Origin: Mesorhizobium sp. B1-1-8 | Lineage (GTDB): Bacteria > Pseudomonadota > Alphaproteobacteria > Rhizobiales > Rhizobiaceae | Assembly: GCF_006442795.2 (NCBI RefSeq) | Contig: NZ_CP083956.1 | Span: 2,643,501-2,707,500, forward strand | Reading direction: 5' to 3' | Length of the DNA: 64,000 nucleotides | In this document: in pieces, positions 1 through 10,177 of the stretch | Numbering within the stretch: position 1 is the stretch's first letter | Layout: every line of letters starts with the position of its first letter | Position numbers and translations under genes: made by a program | The notes under the pieces: generated by a model | Told to the model about the DNA's origin: nothing | Database searches by the model: none | The model's input: only the letters and a program-made list of their open reading frames with translations

Positions 1-788
1 TGGAGCCAGGCGGTGTCGCGGTGCTCAATCGCGACGATCCGCGCTGGAAGCTGCTTGCCAAATCGGCGAAAGAGGCCGGCGTCGAGCATGTTTTGGGCTT
101 CGGCGAGAATGCCCGCTCGACTTTCAGGCTCACCAATTGTGAGCTCCACGCCGACCATTCCGACATCACCGCCAGGATCGGCAAGCAGGACGTGACAGCC
201 CGTGTCGGCGCGCCCGGCCGCCACATCGTGCAGAACGTGCTGGCCGTGCTGGGGGCGGCGCAACTGGTCGGCGCCGATCTCGAAAAAGCAGCGGCGGCTC
301 TCGCCCATCTCTCCGCCGAGCGTGGCCGCGGCAGGCGCCACATATTGCGCCATCCCGAAGGGCGGATCACACTGATCGACGAAAGCTTCAATGCCAACCC
401 GGCCTCGATGGCCGCGGCCATGGCGCTGCTCAACGCCACGCCTGTATCGGGCGAGGGCAGGCGCATTGCCGTGCTCGGCGATATGCTCGAACTCGGAGGC
501 CATTCGGCGAAGCTCCATGCCGCCCTCGCCGAACTCATCATCGGCAGCGGGACGCGCACCGTGTTTCTCGGCGGTCCCGAGATGCGGGCGCTTGCCGAAA
601 TTCTGCCTTCCGATATCGAGACGGAGTATCGCGCCGGGACGGAGGATTTGAAGCCGGTCCTGCTTTCGGCGCTCAGGCCCGGCGACGTGGTCATGGTCAA
701 GTCGTCGAAAGGCATCGGGTTTTCGAAACTGGTCGACGCATTGCTCGGCAAATTTCCGGCGGAAGCCACAACCATCGAACCGACCTGA
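1..788 (+). CDS. murF: UDP-N-acetylmuramoyl-tripeptide--D-alanyl-D-alanine ligase, 3' part (MurF)
   Basis: MurF adds D-Ala-D-Ala to UDP-MurNAc-tripeptide in the cytoplasm, the last soluble ligation step of peptidoglycan precursor synthesis. The reading frame is already open at base 3, with residues [12 protein letters not shown] at the window edge, so the start lies upstream; the GTG at 21 is not the real start. About 261 residues remain, covering the end of the central ATPase domain and the C-terminal Mur ligase domain (RGRRHIL, then [22 protein letters not shown] and [11 protein letters not shown]), all typical of MurF. The next gene, mraY, starts 25 bases after the stop on the same strand, as in the conserved dcw cluster. 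Identity is near certain from motifs plus context; only the 5' end is missing. Confidence 0.96.
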   Translation, partial: EPGGVAVLNRDDPRWKLLAKSAKEAGVEHVLGFGENARSTFRLTNCELHADHSDITARIGKQDVTARVGAPGRHIVQNVLAVLGAAQLVGADLEKAAAALAHLSAERGRGRRHILRHPEGRITLIDESFNANPASMAAAMALLNATPVSGEGRRIAVLGDMLELGGHSAKLHAALAELIIGSGTRTVFLGGPEMRALAEILPSDIETEYRAGTEDLKPVLLSALRPGDVVMVKSSKGIGFSKLVDALLGKFPAEATTIEPT

Positions 789-813
789 AGTCGGCTCCGG
801 GGGACGGAAGCGC

Positions 814-1896
814 ATGTTCACTCTACTCGTCGATTTCGCGGACAAGATCTCGGTCTTCAACGTCTTCCGCTACATCACCTTCCGCACCGGCGGGGCGCTG
901 ATCACCTCGGCGCTGATCGTCTTCATCTTCGGGCCGACGATCATCAATTCGCTGCGGCTGCGGCAAGGCAAGGGCCAGCCCATCCGCGCCGACGGGCCGC
1001 AGACGCACTTCAAGAAGGCCGGAACGCCGACCATGGGCGGATTGATGATCCTGTCCGGCATCATCGGCTCCTCGATCCTGTGGGCGAACCTTTCCAGCAT
1101 TTATGTCTGGGTGGTGCTGCTGGTCACCGTCGGCTTCGGCTCGATCGGCTTTTACGACGACTATCTGAAAGTCACCAAGCAGTCGCATCTCGGCTTTTCC
1201 GGCAAGGCCAGGCTGGCGATCGAATTCGTCATCGCCGGCATCGCCGCCTGGGTGATCATGCATAACGGCCAGGCGCCGTTCTCGTCGTCGCTGACGTTCC
1301 CTTTCGCCAAGGAGTTCCTGATCAATCTCGGCTGGTTCTTCGTGCCGTTCTCCTGCTTCGTCATTGTCGGCGCGGGCAATGCGGTGAACCTGACCGACGG
1401 CCTCGACGGCCTGGCGATCGTGCCGATCATGATCGCCGCGGCGTCCTTCGGCGTCATCGCCTATCTGTCGGGCAACGCGATCTTCGCCGAATATCTGCAG
1501 ATCCATTTCGTTCCCGGCACCGGCGAGCTGGCGGTCGTGCTCGGCGCGGTGATCGGCGCCGGCCTCGGCTTTCTCTGGTTCAACGCGCCGCCGGCGGCGA
1601 TCTTCATGGGCGACACCGGCTCGCTGGCGATGGGCGGACTGATCGGCACCATCGCAGTCGCCACCAAGCACGAGATCGTGCTGGTCATCGTCGGCGGGCT
1701 GTTCGTGGTCGAAATCCTGTCGGTCATCATCCAGGTCGGCTACTTCAAGATGACCGGCAAGCGCGTCTTCCTGATGGCGCCGATCCATCACCATTTCGAA
1801 AAGCTCGGCTGGACCGAGAGCCAGGTGGTGATCCGCTTCTGGATCATCGCCGTGATCCTGGCGCTCGTCGGCCTCTCGACCCTCAAGCTCAGATAG
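814..1896 (+). CDS. mraY: Phospho-N-acetylmuramoyl-pentapeptide-transferase (MraY)
   Basis: MraY moves phospho-MurNAc-pentapeptide from UDP onto undecaprenyl phosphate to make lipid I in the inner membrane. The 360-residue product has the family length and about ten hydrophobic segments. Visible signatures are TPTMGG near residue 71, the catalytic-site aspartates in YDDYLK (D115, D116), [21 protein letters not shown] and the histidine cluster [11 protein letters not shown]. It starts with ATG behind a purine-rich GGGGGACGGAAG stretch. It sits between murF and murD on the same strand with short gaps, consistent with one transcript. Confidence 0.98.
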   Translation: MFTLLVDFADKISVFNVFRYITFRTGGALITSALIVFIFGPTIINSLRLRQGKGQPIRADGPQTHFKKAGTPTMGGLMILSGIIGSSILWANLSSIYVWVVLLVTVGFGSIGFYDDYLKVTKQSHLGFSGKARLAIEFVIAGIAAWVIMHNGQAPFSSSLTFPFAKEFLINLGWFFVPFSCFVIVGAGNAVNLTDGLDGLAIVPIMIAAASFGVIAYLSGNAIFAEYLQIHFVPGTGELAVVLGAVIGAGLGFLWFNAPPAAIFMGDTGSLAMGGLIGTIAVATKHEIVLVIVGGLFVVEILSVIIQVGYFKMTGKRVFLMAPIHHHFEKLGWTESQVVIRFWIIAVILALVGLSTLKLR

Positions 1897-1905
1897 GACA
1901 ACCGA

Positions 1906-3306
1906 TTGATCCCCGCCGCTTCCTTTGCAGGCAAACGCGTTTCGCTCTTCGGGCTCGGCGGCTCGGGGATCGCCACCGCGCATGCGCTGCTTGCGGGCGG
2001 CGCCGAGATCCTCGCCTGGGACGACAATCCAGACAGCGTCGCCAAGGCAGCTGCGGCAGGTATCGCGACCGGCGATTTGCGCGGCGCCGACTGGTCGCGC
2101 TTCGCGGCCTTCGTGCTGTCGCCCGGCGTGCCGCTGACGCATCCGAAGCCGCATTGGACGGTGGAGTTGGCGCGGGCTTCCGGCGTCGAGGTGATCGGCG
2201 ACATCGAGCTGTTCTGTCGCGAACGGATCCAGCGCGCGCCGGCCGTGCCCTTTATCGCCATCACCGGCACCAACGGCAAGTCGACGACGACGGCGCTGAC
2301 GGCGCATGTCCTGAAATCGGCCGGGCGCGACACGCAGATGGGCGGCAACATCGGCCGCGCCATCATGACGCTCGATCCGCTTGAGCCTGACCGGCACTAT
2401 GTGGTCGAGTGCTCGTCTTACCAGATCGACCTCGCGCCCTCCATCAATCCGACCGCCGGCATCCTGCTCAATCTGACGCCCGACCATCTCGACCGCCATG
2501 GCACGATGGCGCACTACGCCTCGATCAAGGAAAGGCTGGTTGCCGGCAGCGACACCGCTATCATCGGCGTCGACGATTCCTGGTGCGCCCAGATCGCCGA
2601 CCGGCTGGAGCGGGCGGGCAAGACCGTCATCCGCATCTCCAAGCGCCTGCCTTTGACAGACGGCTATTTCGCCGACGGCACCAATCTGATGGAAGCGGTG
2701 CACGGCCGCTACAGCCGCGTCGCGTTTCTCGAGGGCATCGGCTCGCTGCGCGGCCAGCACAATGCACAGAATGCGCTGGCTGCCGTTGCCGCCTGCCTGA
2801 AAGTCGGGCTGGAGCTCGGCGAAATCCAGGCTGGGCTGGAAAGCTTTCCGGGGCTTGCGCATCGCATGGAGCAGGTCGGCCGCAAGGACAACGTTCTGTT
2901 CGTCAACGATTCCAAGGCGACCAATGCCGATGCGGCCGCCCCCGCGCTGTCGAGTTTCAACCGCATCTACTGGATCGCCGGCGGTCTGCCCAAGGAAGGC
3001 GGCATCGAGCCGCTGCGCGGTTTCTTCCCGCGCATCGCCAAGGCCTACCTGATCGGCGAGGCGGCGCCTGCTTTCTCCGCCACGCTCGGCGAGGCGGTGC
3101 CTTACGAAATTTCCGGAACGCTGGCGGCGGCGGTCGAGCATGCCGCCAACGACGCGGCAAACGACACCGGCGGCGAGGCCGTGGTGCTGCTTTCGCCGGC
3201 CTGCGCCAGTTTCGACCAGTTCAAGAATTTCGAGGTTCGCGGCGAAGCCTTCAGGCAAGCTGCGACTGCTATTGATGGGGTGAAACCCATCGGAGGGCCA
3301 CGTTGA
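1906..3306 (+). CDS. murD: UDP-N-acetylmuramoyl-L-alanine--D-glutamate ligase (MurD)
   Basis: MurD adds D-glutamate to UDP-MurNAc-L-Ala. The 466-residue product has the N-terminal Rossmann-like domain (SLFGLGGSG, residues 13-21), the ATP-binding loop GTNGKST (121-127), [11 protein letters not shown], the HNAQNALAA segment and the C-terminal [12 protein letters not shown] and [12 protein letters not shown] motifs, as expected for MurD. The start is TTG at 1906, supported by a TAGGA Shine-Dalgarno-like sequence about 7 bases upstream; no ATG gives a better N-terminus. It begins 9 bases after the mraY stop, and its TGA overlaps the ATG of ftsW (TGATG), so translational coupling is likely. Confidence 0.97.
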   Translation: MIPAASFAGKRVSLFGLGGSGIATAHALLAGGAEILAWDDNPDSVAKAAAAGIATGDLRGADWSRFAAFVLSPGVPLTHPKPHWTVELARASGVEVIGDIELFCRERIQRAPAVPFIAITGTNGKSTTTALTAHVLKSAGRDTQMGGNIGRAIMTLDPLEPDRHYVVECSSYQIDLAPSINPTAGILLNLTPDHLDRHGTMAHYASIKERLVAGSDTAIIGVDDSWCAQIADRLERAGKTVIRISKRLPLTDGYFADGTNLMEAVHGRYSRVAFLEGIGSLRGQHNAQNALAAVAACLKVGLELGEIQAGLESFPGLAHRMEQVGRKDNVLFVNDSKATNADAAAPALSSFNRIYWIAGGLPKEGGIEPLRGFFPRIAKAYLIGEAAPAFSATLGEAVPYEISGTLAAAVEHAANDAANDTGGEAVVLLSPACASFDQFKNFEVRGEAFRQAATAIDGVKPIGGPR

Positions 3307-4457
3307 TGCAAAGCCGTCTCGACAAAAGTCCGGTCGCAACCTGGTGGTGGACGATCGATCGCTGGTTTCTGGCGGCATTCTTGTCGCTGATGGGGCTGGG
3401 TATCGTCCTGTCCTTCGCCGCGAGCCCGGCGGTGGCCGAGCGCATCGGTCTCGACAGCTTCCACTTCGCCACCAGACAGATCATCTTCACCATCCCGGCG
3501 CTAGGCGTTATGCTCGCCGTCTCCTTCCTCGAAGCGCGGCAGATCAGGCGCATGTCGCTGGTCATGCTCTGCATCATGCTGGTGCTGATGGTGGCGGTGC
3601 TCTACATCGGCGTCGAGGTCAAGGGCGCGCGGCGCTGGGTGTCGCTTGCCGGGCTGTCCATCCAGCCGTCCGAATTCCTGAAGCCGGCCTTCGTCATCAT
3701 CTGTGCATGGCTGTTTGCCGAACACCGGCGCCAGCCCGATATCCCCGGCAATCTGTTTGCCATGCTGCTGCTTGCCCTGGTGATCTCGCTTTTGGTGGCG
3801 CAGCCCGATCTCGGCCAGACGATGCTGGTGCTGGGCACCTGGGGTGTGATGTTCTTCATGGCCGGATTGCCCTGGTTCTGGATCGTCGCACTGGGTGCGG
3901 CCGGCGTCGGCGGCGTGTTCGCCGCCTATACCGTCTTTCCGCACGTTGCCTTGCGCATCGACAAATTCCTCACCGGCGAGGGCGACACCTTCCAGGTCGA
4001 TATGGGCCGCGAGGCGCTGATCAACGGCGGCTGGTTCGGGGTCGGGCCGGGCGAGGGCACGGTGAAGCGGGTCATCCCCGACAGCCACGCCGACTTCGTC
4101 TTCTCGGTCGCGGGCGAGGAATTCGGGCTGATCATGTGCTTCTTCATCATGTCGATTTTCGCCTTCATCGTGCTGCGCGGCCTCAACACCGCGCTCAAGG
4201 AGCACGATGATTTCACTCGCTACGCCGTCGGCGGCCTCGTCACCGTTTTCGGCCTGCAGTCGGCCATCAACATGTGCGTCAACCTGCAGCTGATGCCGGC
4301 CAAGGGTATGACGCTGCCGTTCATCTCGTATGGCGGCTCCTCGCAGATTGCGATTGCCGTCTCGATGGGCATGGTGCTGGCGCTGACCCGCAAGCGTCCG
4401 GAAAAGCGCAAGCAGATGGGCTTTGCCTTGTCGCAGCGCGCAATGCCGGCGGAATGA
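3306..4457 (+). CDS. ftsW: Septal peptidoglycan glycosyltransferase FtsW (SEDS family)
   Basis: FtsW is the SEDS-family membrane glycosyltransferase that polymerises septal peptidoglycan with its cognate class B PBP. The 383-residue product has about ten transmembrane segments and SEDS motifs: KGARRWVSL, QPSEFLKP, AQPDLGQT, the loop GPGEGTVKRVIPDSHADF with the conserved aspartate, and the C-terminal LPFISYGGSS. ATG at 3306 overlaps the murD stop; a TTG at 3303 would add one residue. Position in the cluster between murD and murG favours FtsW over the elongation paralogue RodA. Confidence 0.96.
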   Translation: MQSRLDKSPVATWWWTIDRWFLAAFLSLMGLGIVLSFAASPAVAERIGLDSFHFATRQIIFTIPALGVMLAVSFLEARQIRRMSLVMLCIMLVLMVAVLYIGVEVKGARRWVSLAGLSIQPSEFLKPAFVIICAWLFAEHRRQPDIPGNLFAMLLLALVISLLVAQPDLGQTMLVLGTWGVMFFMAGLPWFWIVALGAAGVGGVFAAYTVFPHVALRIDKFLTGEGDTFQVDMGREALINGGWFGVGPGEGTVKRVIPDSHADFVFSVAGEEFGLIMCFFIMSIFAFIVLRGLNTALKEHDDFTRYAVGGLVTVFGLQSAINMCVNLQLMPAKGMTLPFISYGGSSQIAIAVSMGMVLALTRKRPEKRKQMGFALSQRAMPAE

Positions 4458-4463
4458 GACCGG

Positions 4464-5588
4464 ATGCCGAAGGGTAACATCCTCCTGGCGGCCGGCGGAA
4501 CGGGCGGGCATCTGTTCCCGGCCGAAGCGCTGGCGCATGAACTCGCCGAACGCGGCTGGAAGGTGCATCTGGCCACCGACCATCGCGCCGAGCGCTATTC
4601 CCGCCATTTCCCGGCTGCAGACGTCCATCCGATCGCCTCGGCGACGCTGGGCTCGAGGAACCCAGTTGCCGTGCTCTCGGCATTCTGGAAGATCTGGCTG
4701 GGCGTGCGTGAAGCCGGGCGGGTAATTGCCAAGATCAAACCGGAGGCGGTCGTCGGCTTCGGTGGCTATCCGACGCTGCCGCCGCTCTACGCCGCGACCC
4801 GGCGCAAGGTGCCGACGCTCATTCATGAGCAGAACGCCGTCATGGGCCGTGCCAACAGGGCGTTGGCCAGCCGCGTCGACGCGATCGCCGGCGGCTTCCT
4901 GCCGGAAGTTGAAAATGCCGCCGGCGCCAAGACGGTGACCACCGGCAATCCGGTCAGGCCGCAGGTATTGGAGGCGGCCAAGACGCTTTATGCGGCGTCC
5001 GGCGACAATGAGCCGTTCCGCTTTCTGGTGTTCGGCGGCAGCCAGGGTGCGCAGTTCTTTTCCGATGCCGTGCCGGCGGCAATCGGGCTGTTGCCGGAGG
5101 ACCTGCGCAAGCGGCTGGTGATCACCCAGCAAGCGCGTGCCGAGGATGTCGCGCGGGTGAAGGCCGCCTATGCCAGCCTCGGCGTTGACGTCCAGGTCTC
5201 GCCGTTCTTTACCGACATGGCGGCGCGGATGGCAGCGGCACATCTGGTGATGTCGCGCTCCGGCGCCTCGACCGTGTCCGAAATCGCCGTCATCGGCCGC
5301 CCGGCACTGCTGGTGCCTTATCCGCATGCGCTCGACCATGACCAGGCGGCGAATGCTGCGGCTCTGGCTGCTGCCGGCGGGGCCGAAGTTCATCCGCAGT
5401 CGACGCTGTCGGCCGAGCACATTGCCGGTCTGGTCGGCGCCCTGATGCAGGATCCGGGCCGGCTGGCCACCATGGCTGCCGCTGCCCGCTTGGCCGGAAA
5501 ACCCGACGCGGCGCGGTTGCTCGCCGATCTGACAGAGGCTATTGCGTCCGGCAAAACCGTTTCGGACTACAGGAGGACGCGCGCATGA
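4464..5588 (+). CDS. murG: Lipid II synthase, UDP-GlcNAc:lipid I GlcNAc transferase (MurG)
   Basis: MurG transfers GlcNAc to lipid I on the cytoplasmic membrane face to make lipid II. The 374-residue protein has the glycine-rich loop GGTGGH (about residues 11-16), [22 protein letters not shown] and the C-terminal donor-site region [11 protein letters not shown] with [13 protein letters not shown] at 4464 follows the ftsW stop by 6 bases; the 3' end overlaps murC by 4 bases, so both neighbours are probably cotranscribed and coupled. Confidence 0.97.
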   Translation: MPKGNILLAAGGTGGHLFPAEALAHELAERGWKVHLATDHRAERYSRHFPAADVHPIASATLGSRNPVAVLSAFWKIWLGVREAGRVIAKIKPEAVVGFGGYPTLPPLYAATRRKVPTLIHEQNAVMGRANRALASRVDAIAGGFLPEVENAAGAKTVTTGNPVRPQVLEAAKTLYAASGDNEPFRFLVFGGSQGAQFFSDAVPAAIGLLPEDLRKRLVITQQARAEDVARVKAAYASLGVDVQVSPFFTDMAARMAAAHLVMSRSGASTVSEIAVIGRPALLVPYPHALDHDQAANAAALAAAGGAEVHPQSTLSAEHIAGLVGALMQDPGRLATMAAAARLAGKPDAARLLADLTEAIASGKTVSDYRRTRA

Positions 5589-6991
5589 AGATGCCGCAGA
5601 CGATCGGCCTCGTGCATTTCATCGGCATCGGCGGCATCGGCATGAGCGGCATCGCCGAGGTGCTGCACAATCTCGGCTACAAAGTGCAAGGCTCAGACCA
5701 GGCCGACGGCGGCAATGTGCAGCGGCTGCGCGACAAGGGCATCGAGTGCTTCGTCGGCCACAAGGCGGAAAATCTCGGCGATGCCGAAGTCGTGGTGGTG
5801 TCGACGGCGATCAAGAAATCCAATCCGGAACTCAAGGCCGCGCGGGAGAAGCTGCTGCCGGTCGTCCGCCGCGCCGAGATGCTCGCCGAACTAATGCGTT
5901 TTCGCCAGGCCGTTGCCATCGGCGGCACGCACGGCAAGACGACGACCACCTCGATGGTGGCGACATTGCTCGATGCCGGCGGGCTCGATCCGACCGTCAT
6001 CAATGGCGGCATCATCAATGCCTATGGCACCAATGCCCGCATGGGCGACGGCGAATGGATGGTCGTCGAGGCCGATGAGAGTGACGGCACGTTCCTGAAG
6101 CTGCCGGCCGAGATCGCCGTCGTCACCAACATCGACCCTGAGCATCTCGACCACTATGGCAGTTTCGACAAGGTGCGCGAGGCGTTCCGCCAGTTCGTCG
6201 AAAACGTGCCGTTCTACGGCTTCGGCGTGATGTGCACCGACCATCCGGAGGTGCAGGCGCTGGTCGGCCGCATCGAGGACCGACGCGTCATCACCTATGG
6301 CGAGAACGCGCAGGCCGACGTGCGCTTCACCAATCATCGCACAGCCGGCGCCGCGTCGGAGTTCGACGTGGTGATCCGCGACCGCAAGGGACGCGGCACG
6401 ACGGTGATCAAGGATCTGCGGCTGCCGATGCCGGGTCGGCACAATGTCTCCAACGCCACTGCCGCGATCGCGGTTGCGCATGAGCTCGGCCTGTCGGCGG
6501 AGGCGATCAAGAAGGGCCTGTCGTCCTTCGCCGGCGTCAAGCGGCGCTTCACCCATACCGGTTCGTGGAACGGCGTCGATGTGTTCGACGATTACGGCCA
6601 TCACCCGGTCGAGATCGCGGCGGTGCTGAAGGCCGCGCGCAGCGCCACCAAGGGCCGCGTCATCGCCATCGCGCAGCCGCACCGCTTCACCCGGCTGCAT
6701 GACCTGTTCGAGGAGTTTTCCGTCTGCTTCAACGATGCCGACACGGTGATGGTGGCGCCCGTCTATGCGGCCGGTGAAGAGCCGATCGAAGGCGTGACGT
6801 CGGATGCGCTGGTGTCGCGCATCCGCTCCGGCGGTCACCGCGACGCGCGCTTTGTCGAGGGTCCGGCTGCGATCGCGCCGATCATCCGCGACTTGGCCAA
6901 GCCCGGCGACTTCGTCGTTTTCCTCGGGGCCGGCAATATCACGCTATGGGCCTATGCGTTGCCCAAGGAACTCGGCGGGACCGGCTCATGA
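5585..6991 (+). CDS. murC: UDP-N-acetylmuramate--L-alanine ligase (MurC)
   Basis: MurC attaches L-alanine to UDP-MurNAc, the first amino-acid addition to the stem peptide. The 468-residue protein carries [12 protein letters not shown] near the N-terminus, the ATP loop GGTHGKTT (residues 113-120), [21 protein letters not shown], the [10 protein letters not shown] motif and the QPHRFTR segment that distinguishes MurC from other Mur ligases. ATG overlaps the murG stop (ATGA) and its own TGA overlaps the murB ATG, so murG-murC-murB form a tightly coupled block. Confidence 0.97.
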   Translation: MKMPQTIGLVHFIGIGGIGMSGIAEVLHNLGYKVQGSDQADGGNVQRLRDKGIECFVGHKAENLGDAEVVVVSTAIKKSNPELKAAREKLLPVVRRAEMLAELMRFRQAVAIGGTHGKTTTTSMVATLLDAGGLDPTVINGGIINAYGTNARMGDGEWMVVEADESDGTFLKLPAEIAVVTNIDPEHLDHYGSFDKVREAFRQFVENVPFYGFGVMCTDHPEVQALVGRIEDRRVITYGENAQADVRFTNHRTAGAASEFDVVIRDRKGRGTTVIKDLRLPMPGRHNVSNATAAIAVAHELGLSAEAIKKGLSSFAGVKRRFTHTGSWNGVDVFDDYGHHPVEIAAVLKAARSATKGRVIAIAQPHRFTRLHDLFEEFSVCFNDADTVMVAPVYAAGEEPIEGVTSDALVSRIRSGGHRDARFVEGPAAIAPIIRDLAKPGDFVVFLGAGNITLWAYALPKELGGTGS

Positions 6992-7953
6992 CACGCGGCC
7001 AGGCCCTGATCGACAAGCTTGGCGACCGGCTTGCCGGCCTGCGCGGCCGCATCACGCCCAATGCCGAGATGGACAAGATCACCTGGTTCCGCGCCGGCGG
7101 CCTGGCCGAGGCGCTGTTCCAGCCGGCCGACGGGGAGGATCTCGCGGCATTCCTGCGCGCGGTGCCGGAAGAGATCCCGGTGATGGTGGTTGGTGTCGGC
7201 TCGAACCTGCTGGTGCGCGACGGCGGCATTCCCGGCTTCGTCATCAGGCTTTCGGCCAAGGGTTTTGGCGAGGCCGAGGTGATCGGGCCGAGCACGATCA
7301 GGGCGGGCGCCGCGACCCCGGACAAGCGCTTGGCTGCTGTAGCCTATGAAGCCGGCATCGGCGGCTTCCATTTCTATCATGGCATCCCGGGCGCCGTCGG
7401 CGGAGCGCTCAGGATGAATGCCGGCGCCAACGGCGTCGAGACGCGCGAGCGCGTGGTCGAGGTGCGGGCGCTCGATCGCAAGGGCAATCCCTACACACTG
7501 AGCAACGCCGACATGGGCTATGGCTATCGCCATTCCTCGGCACCCGCCGGACTGATCTTTACCTCGGCCGTTTTCGAAGGCGTGCCGGAAGACAAGGCGG
7601 CGATCAAGGCGGCGATGGATGCCGTGCAGAACCACCGCGAGACGGTGCAGCCGATCCGCGAGAAGACCGGCGGCTCGACGTTCAAGAATCCGGAAGGCAC
7701 CTCGGCCTGGAAGGAGATCGACAAGGCCGGCTGCCGCGGGCTGATGATCGGCGGCGCGCAGATGTCGCCGATGCATTGCAACTTCATGATCAACACCGGC
7801 ACCGCGACCGGCTACGACCTCGAATATTTGGGCGAGACGGTGCGCGCGCGGGTGCTCGAGAATTCGGGAATCCGACTGCACTGGGAGATCAAGCGGCTCG
7901 GCAACTTCCGGCCGGGCCACGCCGTGCAGGAGTTCCTCGGACAACTGCTCTGA
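6988..7953 (+). CDS. murB: UDP-N-acetylenolpyruvoylglucosamine reductase (MurB)
   Basis: MurB is the FAD/NADPH enzyme that reduces UDP-GlcNAc-enolpyruvate to UDP-MurNAc. The chosen ATG overlaps the murC stop (ATGA) and gives 321 residues; an in-frame start at 6946 would reach back into murC and is unlikely. Seen are FRAGGLAE, the FAD-binding [28 protein letters not shown], the [10 protein letters not shown] segment holding the catalytic serine, and HCNFMINTG, matching the short (type I/II-like) MurB found in alphaproteobacteria. It is the last gene before a 365-base gap in the cluster. Confidence 0.96.
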   Translation: MTRGQALIDKLGDRLAGLRGRITPNAEMDKITWFRAGGLAEALFQPADGEDLAAFLRAVPEEIPVMVVGVGSNLLVRDGGIPGFVIRLSAKGFGEAEVIGPSTIRAGAATPDKRLAAVAYEAGIGGFHFYHGIPGAVGGALRMNAGANGVETRERVVEVRALDRKGNPYTLSNADMGYGYRHSSAPAGLIFTSAVFEGVPEDKAAIKAAMDAVQNHRETVQPIREKTGGSTFKNPEGTSAWKEIDKAGCRGLMIGGAQMSPMHCNFMINTGTATGYDLEYLGETVRARVLENSGIRLHWEIKRLGNFRPGHAVQEFLGQLL

Positions 7954-7955
7954 GA

Positions 7956-8000
7956 TGTGCGATATTCAGGTGATGCCGGCCGGACCTGAATCCCAACACA
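7956..8000. repeat. Short palindromic repeat, family C copy 1
   Basis: ATTCAGGT (7964-7971) and its exact reverse complement ACCTGAAT (7984-7991) flank a 12-base centre, bounded by a TGTG side and CCCAACACA on the other. The same arms, in the same order, bound the much larger palindromic element at 49905-50044, so I treat both as members of one interspersed family. Confidence 0.7.
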
Positions 8001-8013
8001 TCCCGGCGGTATA

Positions 8014-8042
8014 TCCAGGTTCAAGTGATGCTTGAACCTGGA
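8014..8042 (+). terminator. Perfect 12-bp hairpin after murB
   Basis: TCCAGGTTCAAG (8014-8025) is followed by the loop TGATG and by CTTGAACCTGGA (8031-8042), a perfect 12-bp inverted repeat 60 bases downstream of the murB stop. No T-run follows, so it may be a Rho-assisted terminator, an mRNA-stabilising hairpin or part of a mobile palindromic repeat rather than a classical intrinsic terminator. Confidence 0.55.
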
Positions 8043-8318
8043 CGGTTGGAATGCCGCTGAGCGTTGCCGCAAAGACTCAACAACACGCTTTTTTCTGCCG
8101 TTTTCGCGGAAAGTGAATCTCTCGGAATCATAGGCACTTGCCAGCGAATCAACTCTCTGATTCTCTGCCCTGAAGCGTTTCCTGATTTGAGTCGTTCGAC
8201 GCGTGAAGCCGCGTTTTCCGTCTGGGGGGCAACCTGCCGGAAGACTCGGACTCAATGTATGGCGATGCTGGTGTGGAAATCTCGGTTGCGGGCCCGGCGT
8301 GAGAGGGGATGACGGGAA

Positions 8319-9245
8319 ATGAACAAGAAGCATGTGGCCGTCCTCCTGGGTGGTTTCTCCTCGGAACGGCCCGTGTCTCTGTCCTCGGGAAAGGCATGTG
8401 CGGATGCGCTCGAGAATGAAGGCTATCCGGTCACCCGCGTCGATGTTTCGCGCGATGTCGGGGCTGTGCTTGCCGAACTCAAGCCCGACGTCGTCTTCAA
8501 TGCACTGCATGGTCCGTTCGGCGAGGACGGCACCATCCAGGGAATTCTCGAATATCTCGGAATTCCCTACACCCACTCGGGTGTGCTCGCCTCGGCGCTG
8601 GCCATGAACAAGGAGCAGTCCAAGAAGATCGCCAAGGCGGCCGGCATTCCGGTCGCGGAATCCAAGGTGATCAACCGCTTCGCTGTTCAGAACAAGCATC
8701 CGATGAAGCCGCCTTATGTGGTGAAGCCGGTCAACGAAGGCTCGAGCTTCGGCGTCGTGATCGTGCATGAGGGGCAGTCGCATCCGCCGCAGGTGATAGG
8801 TTCGTCCGAGTGGCGATATGGCGAGATCGTCATGGTCGAGCGCTACATCCATGGGCGGGAATTGACCTGCGCGGTGATGGGCGACGTGGCGCTCGGCGTC
8901 TGCGAGATCATCCCGACCGGCCATTCCTTCTACGACTACGATTCAAAATACGTGCCCGGCGGCTCAAAACACGAAATCCCTGCAAAAATTTCACCGAATA
9001 TTTACCAAAAAATACAGACACTGGCCCTTAAGGCTCATCTTGCCATCGGTTGCCGGGGCGTCTCCCGGTCGGACTTCCGTTACGACGACCGTCACTCTGA
9101 AAACGGCGAGGTTGTCTGGCTCGAGATCAACACCCAGCCGGGCATGACGCCGACGTCTCTGGTGCCGGAAATCGCCGCGCAAGCGGGACACTCGTTCGGC
9201 GATTTGTTGAGTTGGATGGTGGAGGACGCTTCGTGTCTGCGTTGA
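8319..9245 (+). CDS. ddl: D-alanine--D-alanine ligase (Ddl)
   Basis: Ddl makes the D-Ala-D-Ala dipeptide used by MurF. The 308-residue product is an ATP-grasp enzyme: N-terminal [15 protein letters not shown], then [27 protein letters not shown], the ATP-binding [15 protein letters not shown] and the Mg-binding C-terminal [14 protein letters not shown] at 8319 follows a GAGAGGGG/GGGAA purine stretch. It overlaps the start of ftsQ by 13 bases, so the two are cotranscribed. Location next to ftsQ corresponds to the ddlB position of other bacteria. Confidence 0.96.
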   Translation: MNKKHVAVLLGGFSSERPVSLSSGKACADALENEGYPVTRVDVSRDVGAVLAELKPDVVFNALHGPFGEDGTIQGILEYLGIPYTHSGVLASALAMNKEQSKKIAKAAGIPVAESKVINRFAVQNKHPMKPPYVVKPVNEGSSFGVVIVHEGQSHPPQVIGSSEWRYGEIVMVERYIHGRELTCAVMGDVALGVCEIIPTGHSFYDYDSKYVPGGSKHEIPAKISPNIYQKIQTLALKAHLAIGCRGVSRSDFRYDDRHSENGEVVWLEINTQPGMTPTSLVPEIAAQAGHSFGDLLSWMVEDASCLR

Positions 9246-10177
9246 GGTGGGGACAGGATAGAGGCAGCGGCGCGGCTGGTTTCGCGCTGTTCGGCATCCC
9301 GCTGTCGTTCGACCATTTCGTGCTGCCGCGCCAGCTTCGCCGGCCGGTGCGCCAGTTGGCGCGCCTGTGCGGCGGTGAATATGAGGCGCCGCGTTTCTCC
9401 GCTGCGATCCTCTCCGCCGTGCTGCTGGCCTCGAGCGGCGCCTATGGCGCCATTCTCGGCGGCTACGCCGACAGCATCGTGCAGGGGGTGACGGCCCGCA
9501 CCGGCTTTGCCGTCGATCAGATCAAGGTCGTCGGCAACCGCCAGACCTCCGAGATCGACATACTGGACCAGCTCGGCCTTGACGGCTGGACGTCGTTGAT
9601 CGGCTTTGACGCCGAGGCCGCTCGCGAACGCATCGCAACGCTGCCCTGGGTCGAGGTGGCGGCGGTGCGCAAGATCTATCCGCACACGCTGGAAGTGCAC
9701 ATCCAGGAGCGCGAGCCCTTCGCGCTCTGGCAGCAGGGCAGTTCGCTTTCGGTCATCGAGCGGTCCGGCGCCGTGATCGCACCTTTCTCCGGCGGCAAGC
9801 AGGCGCTGCTGCCGTTGATCATCGGCACCGGCGCGCCGGCCAAGGCGCCGGAGTTCATGGACAAGATCAAGCGCTATCCCGAGCTCGCCGCGCGGGTCAA
9901 AGGCTATATCCGCATCGGTGAACGCCGCTGGGACCTGAAGCTGGAGAACGGCATCACGGTCAAATTGCCGGAAGACGGCGAGGACCAGGCGATCGCCGAT
10001 CTCGTCAAGCTCGATCATGACGACGGTCTGCTGACGCGCGATATCGCCGCGGTCGACATGCGCCTGTCCGACCGGCTGGTCGTCGAGCTGACGCCGGAAG
10101 CAGCAACGCAGCGCGAGGCCGCGCTCAGCGAAAAGCCGAAGAGCCTGGCCAAGCGCAAGCCGGAGACGAAGATATGA
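9233..10177 (+). CDS. ftsQ: Cell division protein FtsQ
   Basis: FtsQ is a single-pass inner-membrane divisome protein that links early and late division proteins. I choose GTG at 9233, preceded by GGAGGA with good spacing, giving 314 residues; the in-frame TTG at 9212 has no better site. The N-terminus is cytoplasmic and basic, one hydrophobic segment ([20 protein letters not shown]) follows, then the POTRA domain beginning [15 protein letters not shown] and containing [14 protein letters not shown], then the FtsQ beta domain. The gene ends in an ATGA overlap with ftsA. Confidence 0.95.
   Translation: MSALRWGQDRGSGAAGFALFGIPLSFDHFVLPRQLRRPVRQLARLCGGEYEAPRFSAAILSAVLLASSGAYGAILGGYADSIVQGVTARTGFAVDQIKVVGNRQTSEIDILDQLGLDGWTSLIGFDAEAARERIATLPWVEVAAVRKIYPHTLEVHIQEREPFALWQQGSSLSVIERSGAVIAPFSGGKQALLPLIIGTGAPAKAPEFMDKIKRYPELAARVKGYIRIGERRWDLKLENGITVKLPEDGEDQAIADLVKLDHDDGLLTRDIAAVDMRLSDRLVVELTPEAATQREAALSEKPKSLAKRKPETKI

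Larger units (their letters stand above)
7954..8318. other. murB-ddl intergenic gap carrying repeats and probable ddl promoter
   Basis: This 365-base stretch interrupts an otherwise tightly packed division cluster. Its first 90 bases hold two inverted repeats, listed separately at 7956-8000 and 8014-8042. The remainder holds no convincing gene: a plus-strand frame at 8064-8312 and a minus-strand frame at 8149-8397 have no recognisable domain or good ribosome site. A purine-rich GAGAGGGGATGACGGGAA precedes ddl. I infer a terminator for the mur genes and a separate promoter for ddl-ftsQAZ, but I cannot place the promoter. Confidence 0.6.

Noticed and set aside
823..3378. Very long minus-strand frame opposite mraY and murD
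   Set aside because: The plus strand carries textbook Mur genes throughout; high GC removes stops on the other strand. No domain or ribosome site.
3501..5420. Minus-strand frame opposite ftsW and murG
   Set aside because: Shadow of conserved genes; composition is Arg/His-rich and shows no family pattern.
8064..8312. Possible 82-residue gene in the murB-ddl gap
   Set aside because: No ribosome site, no recognisable sequence, atypical composition.
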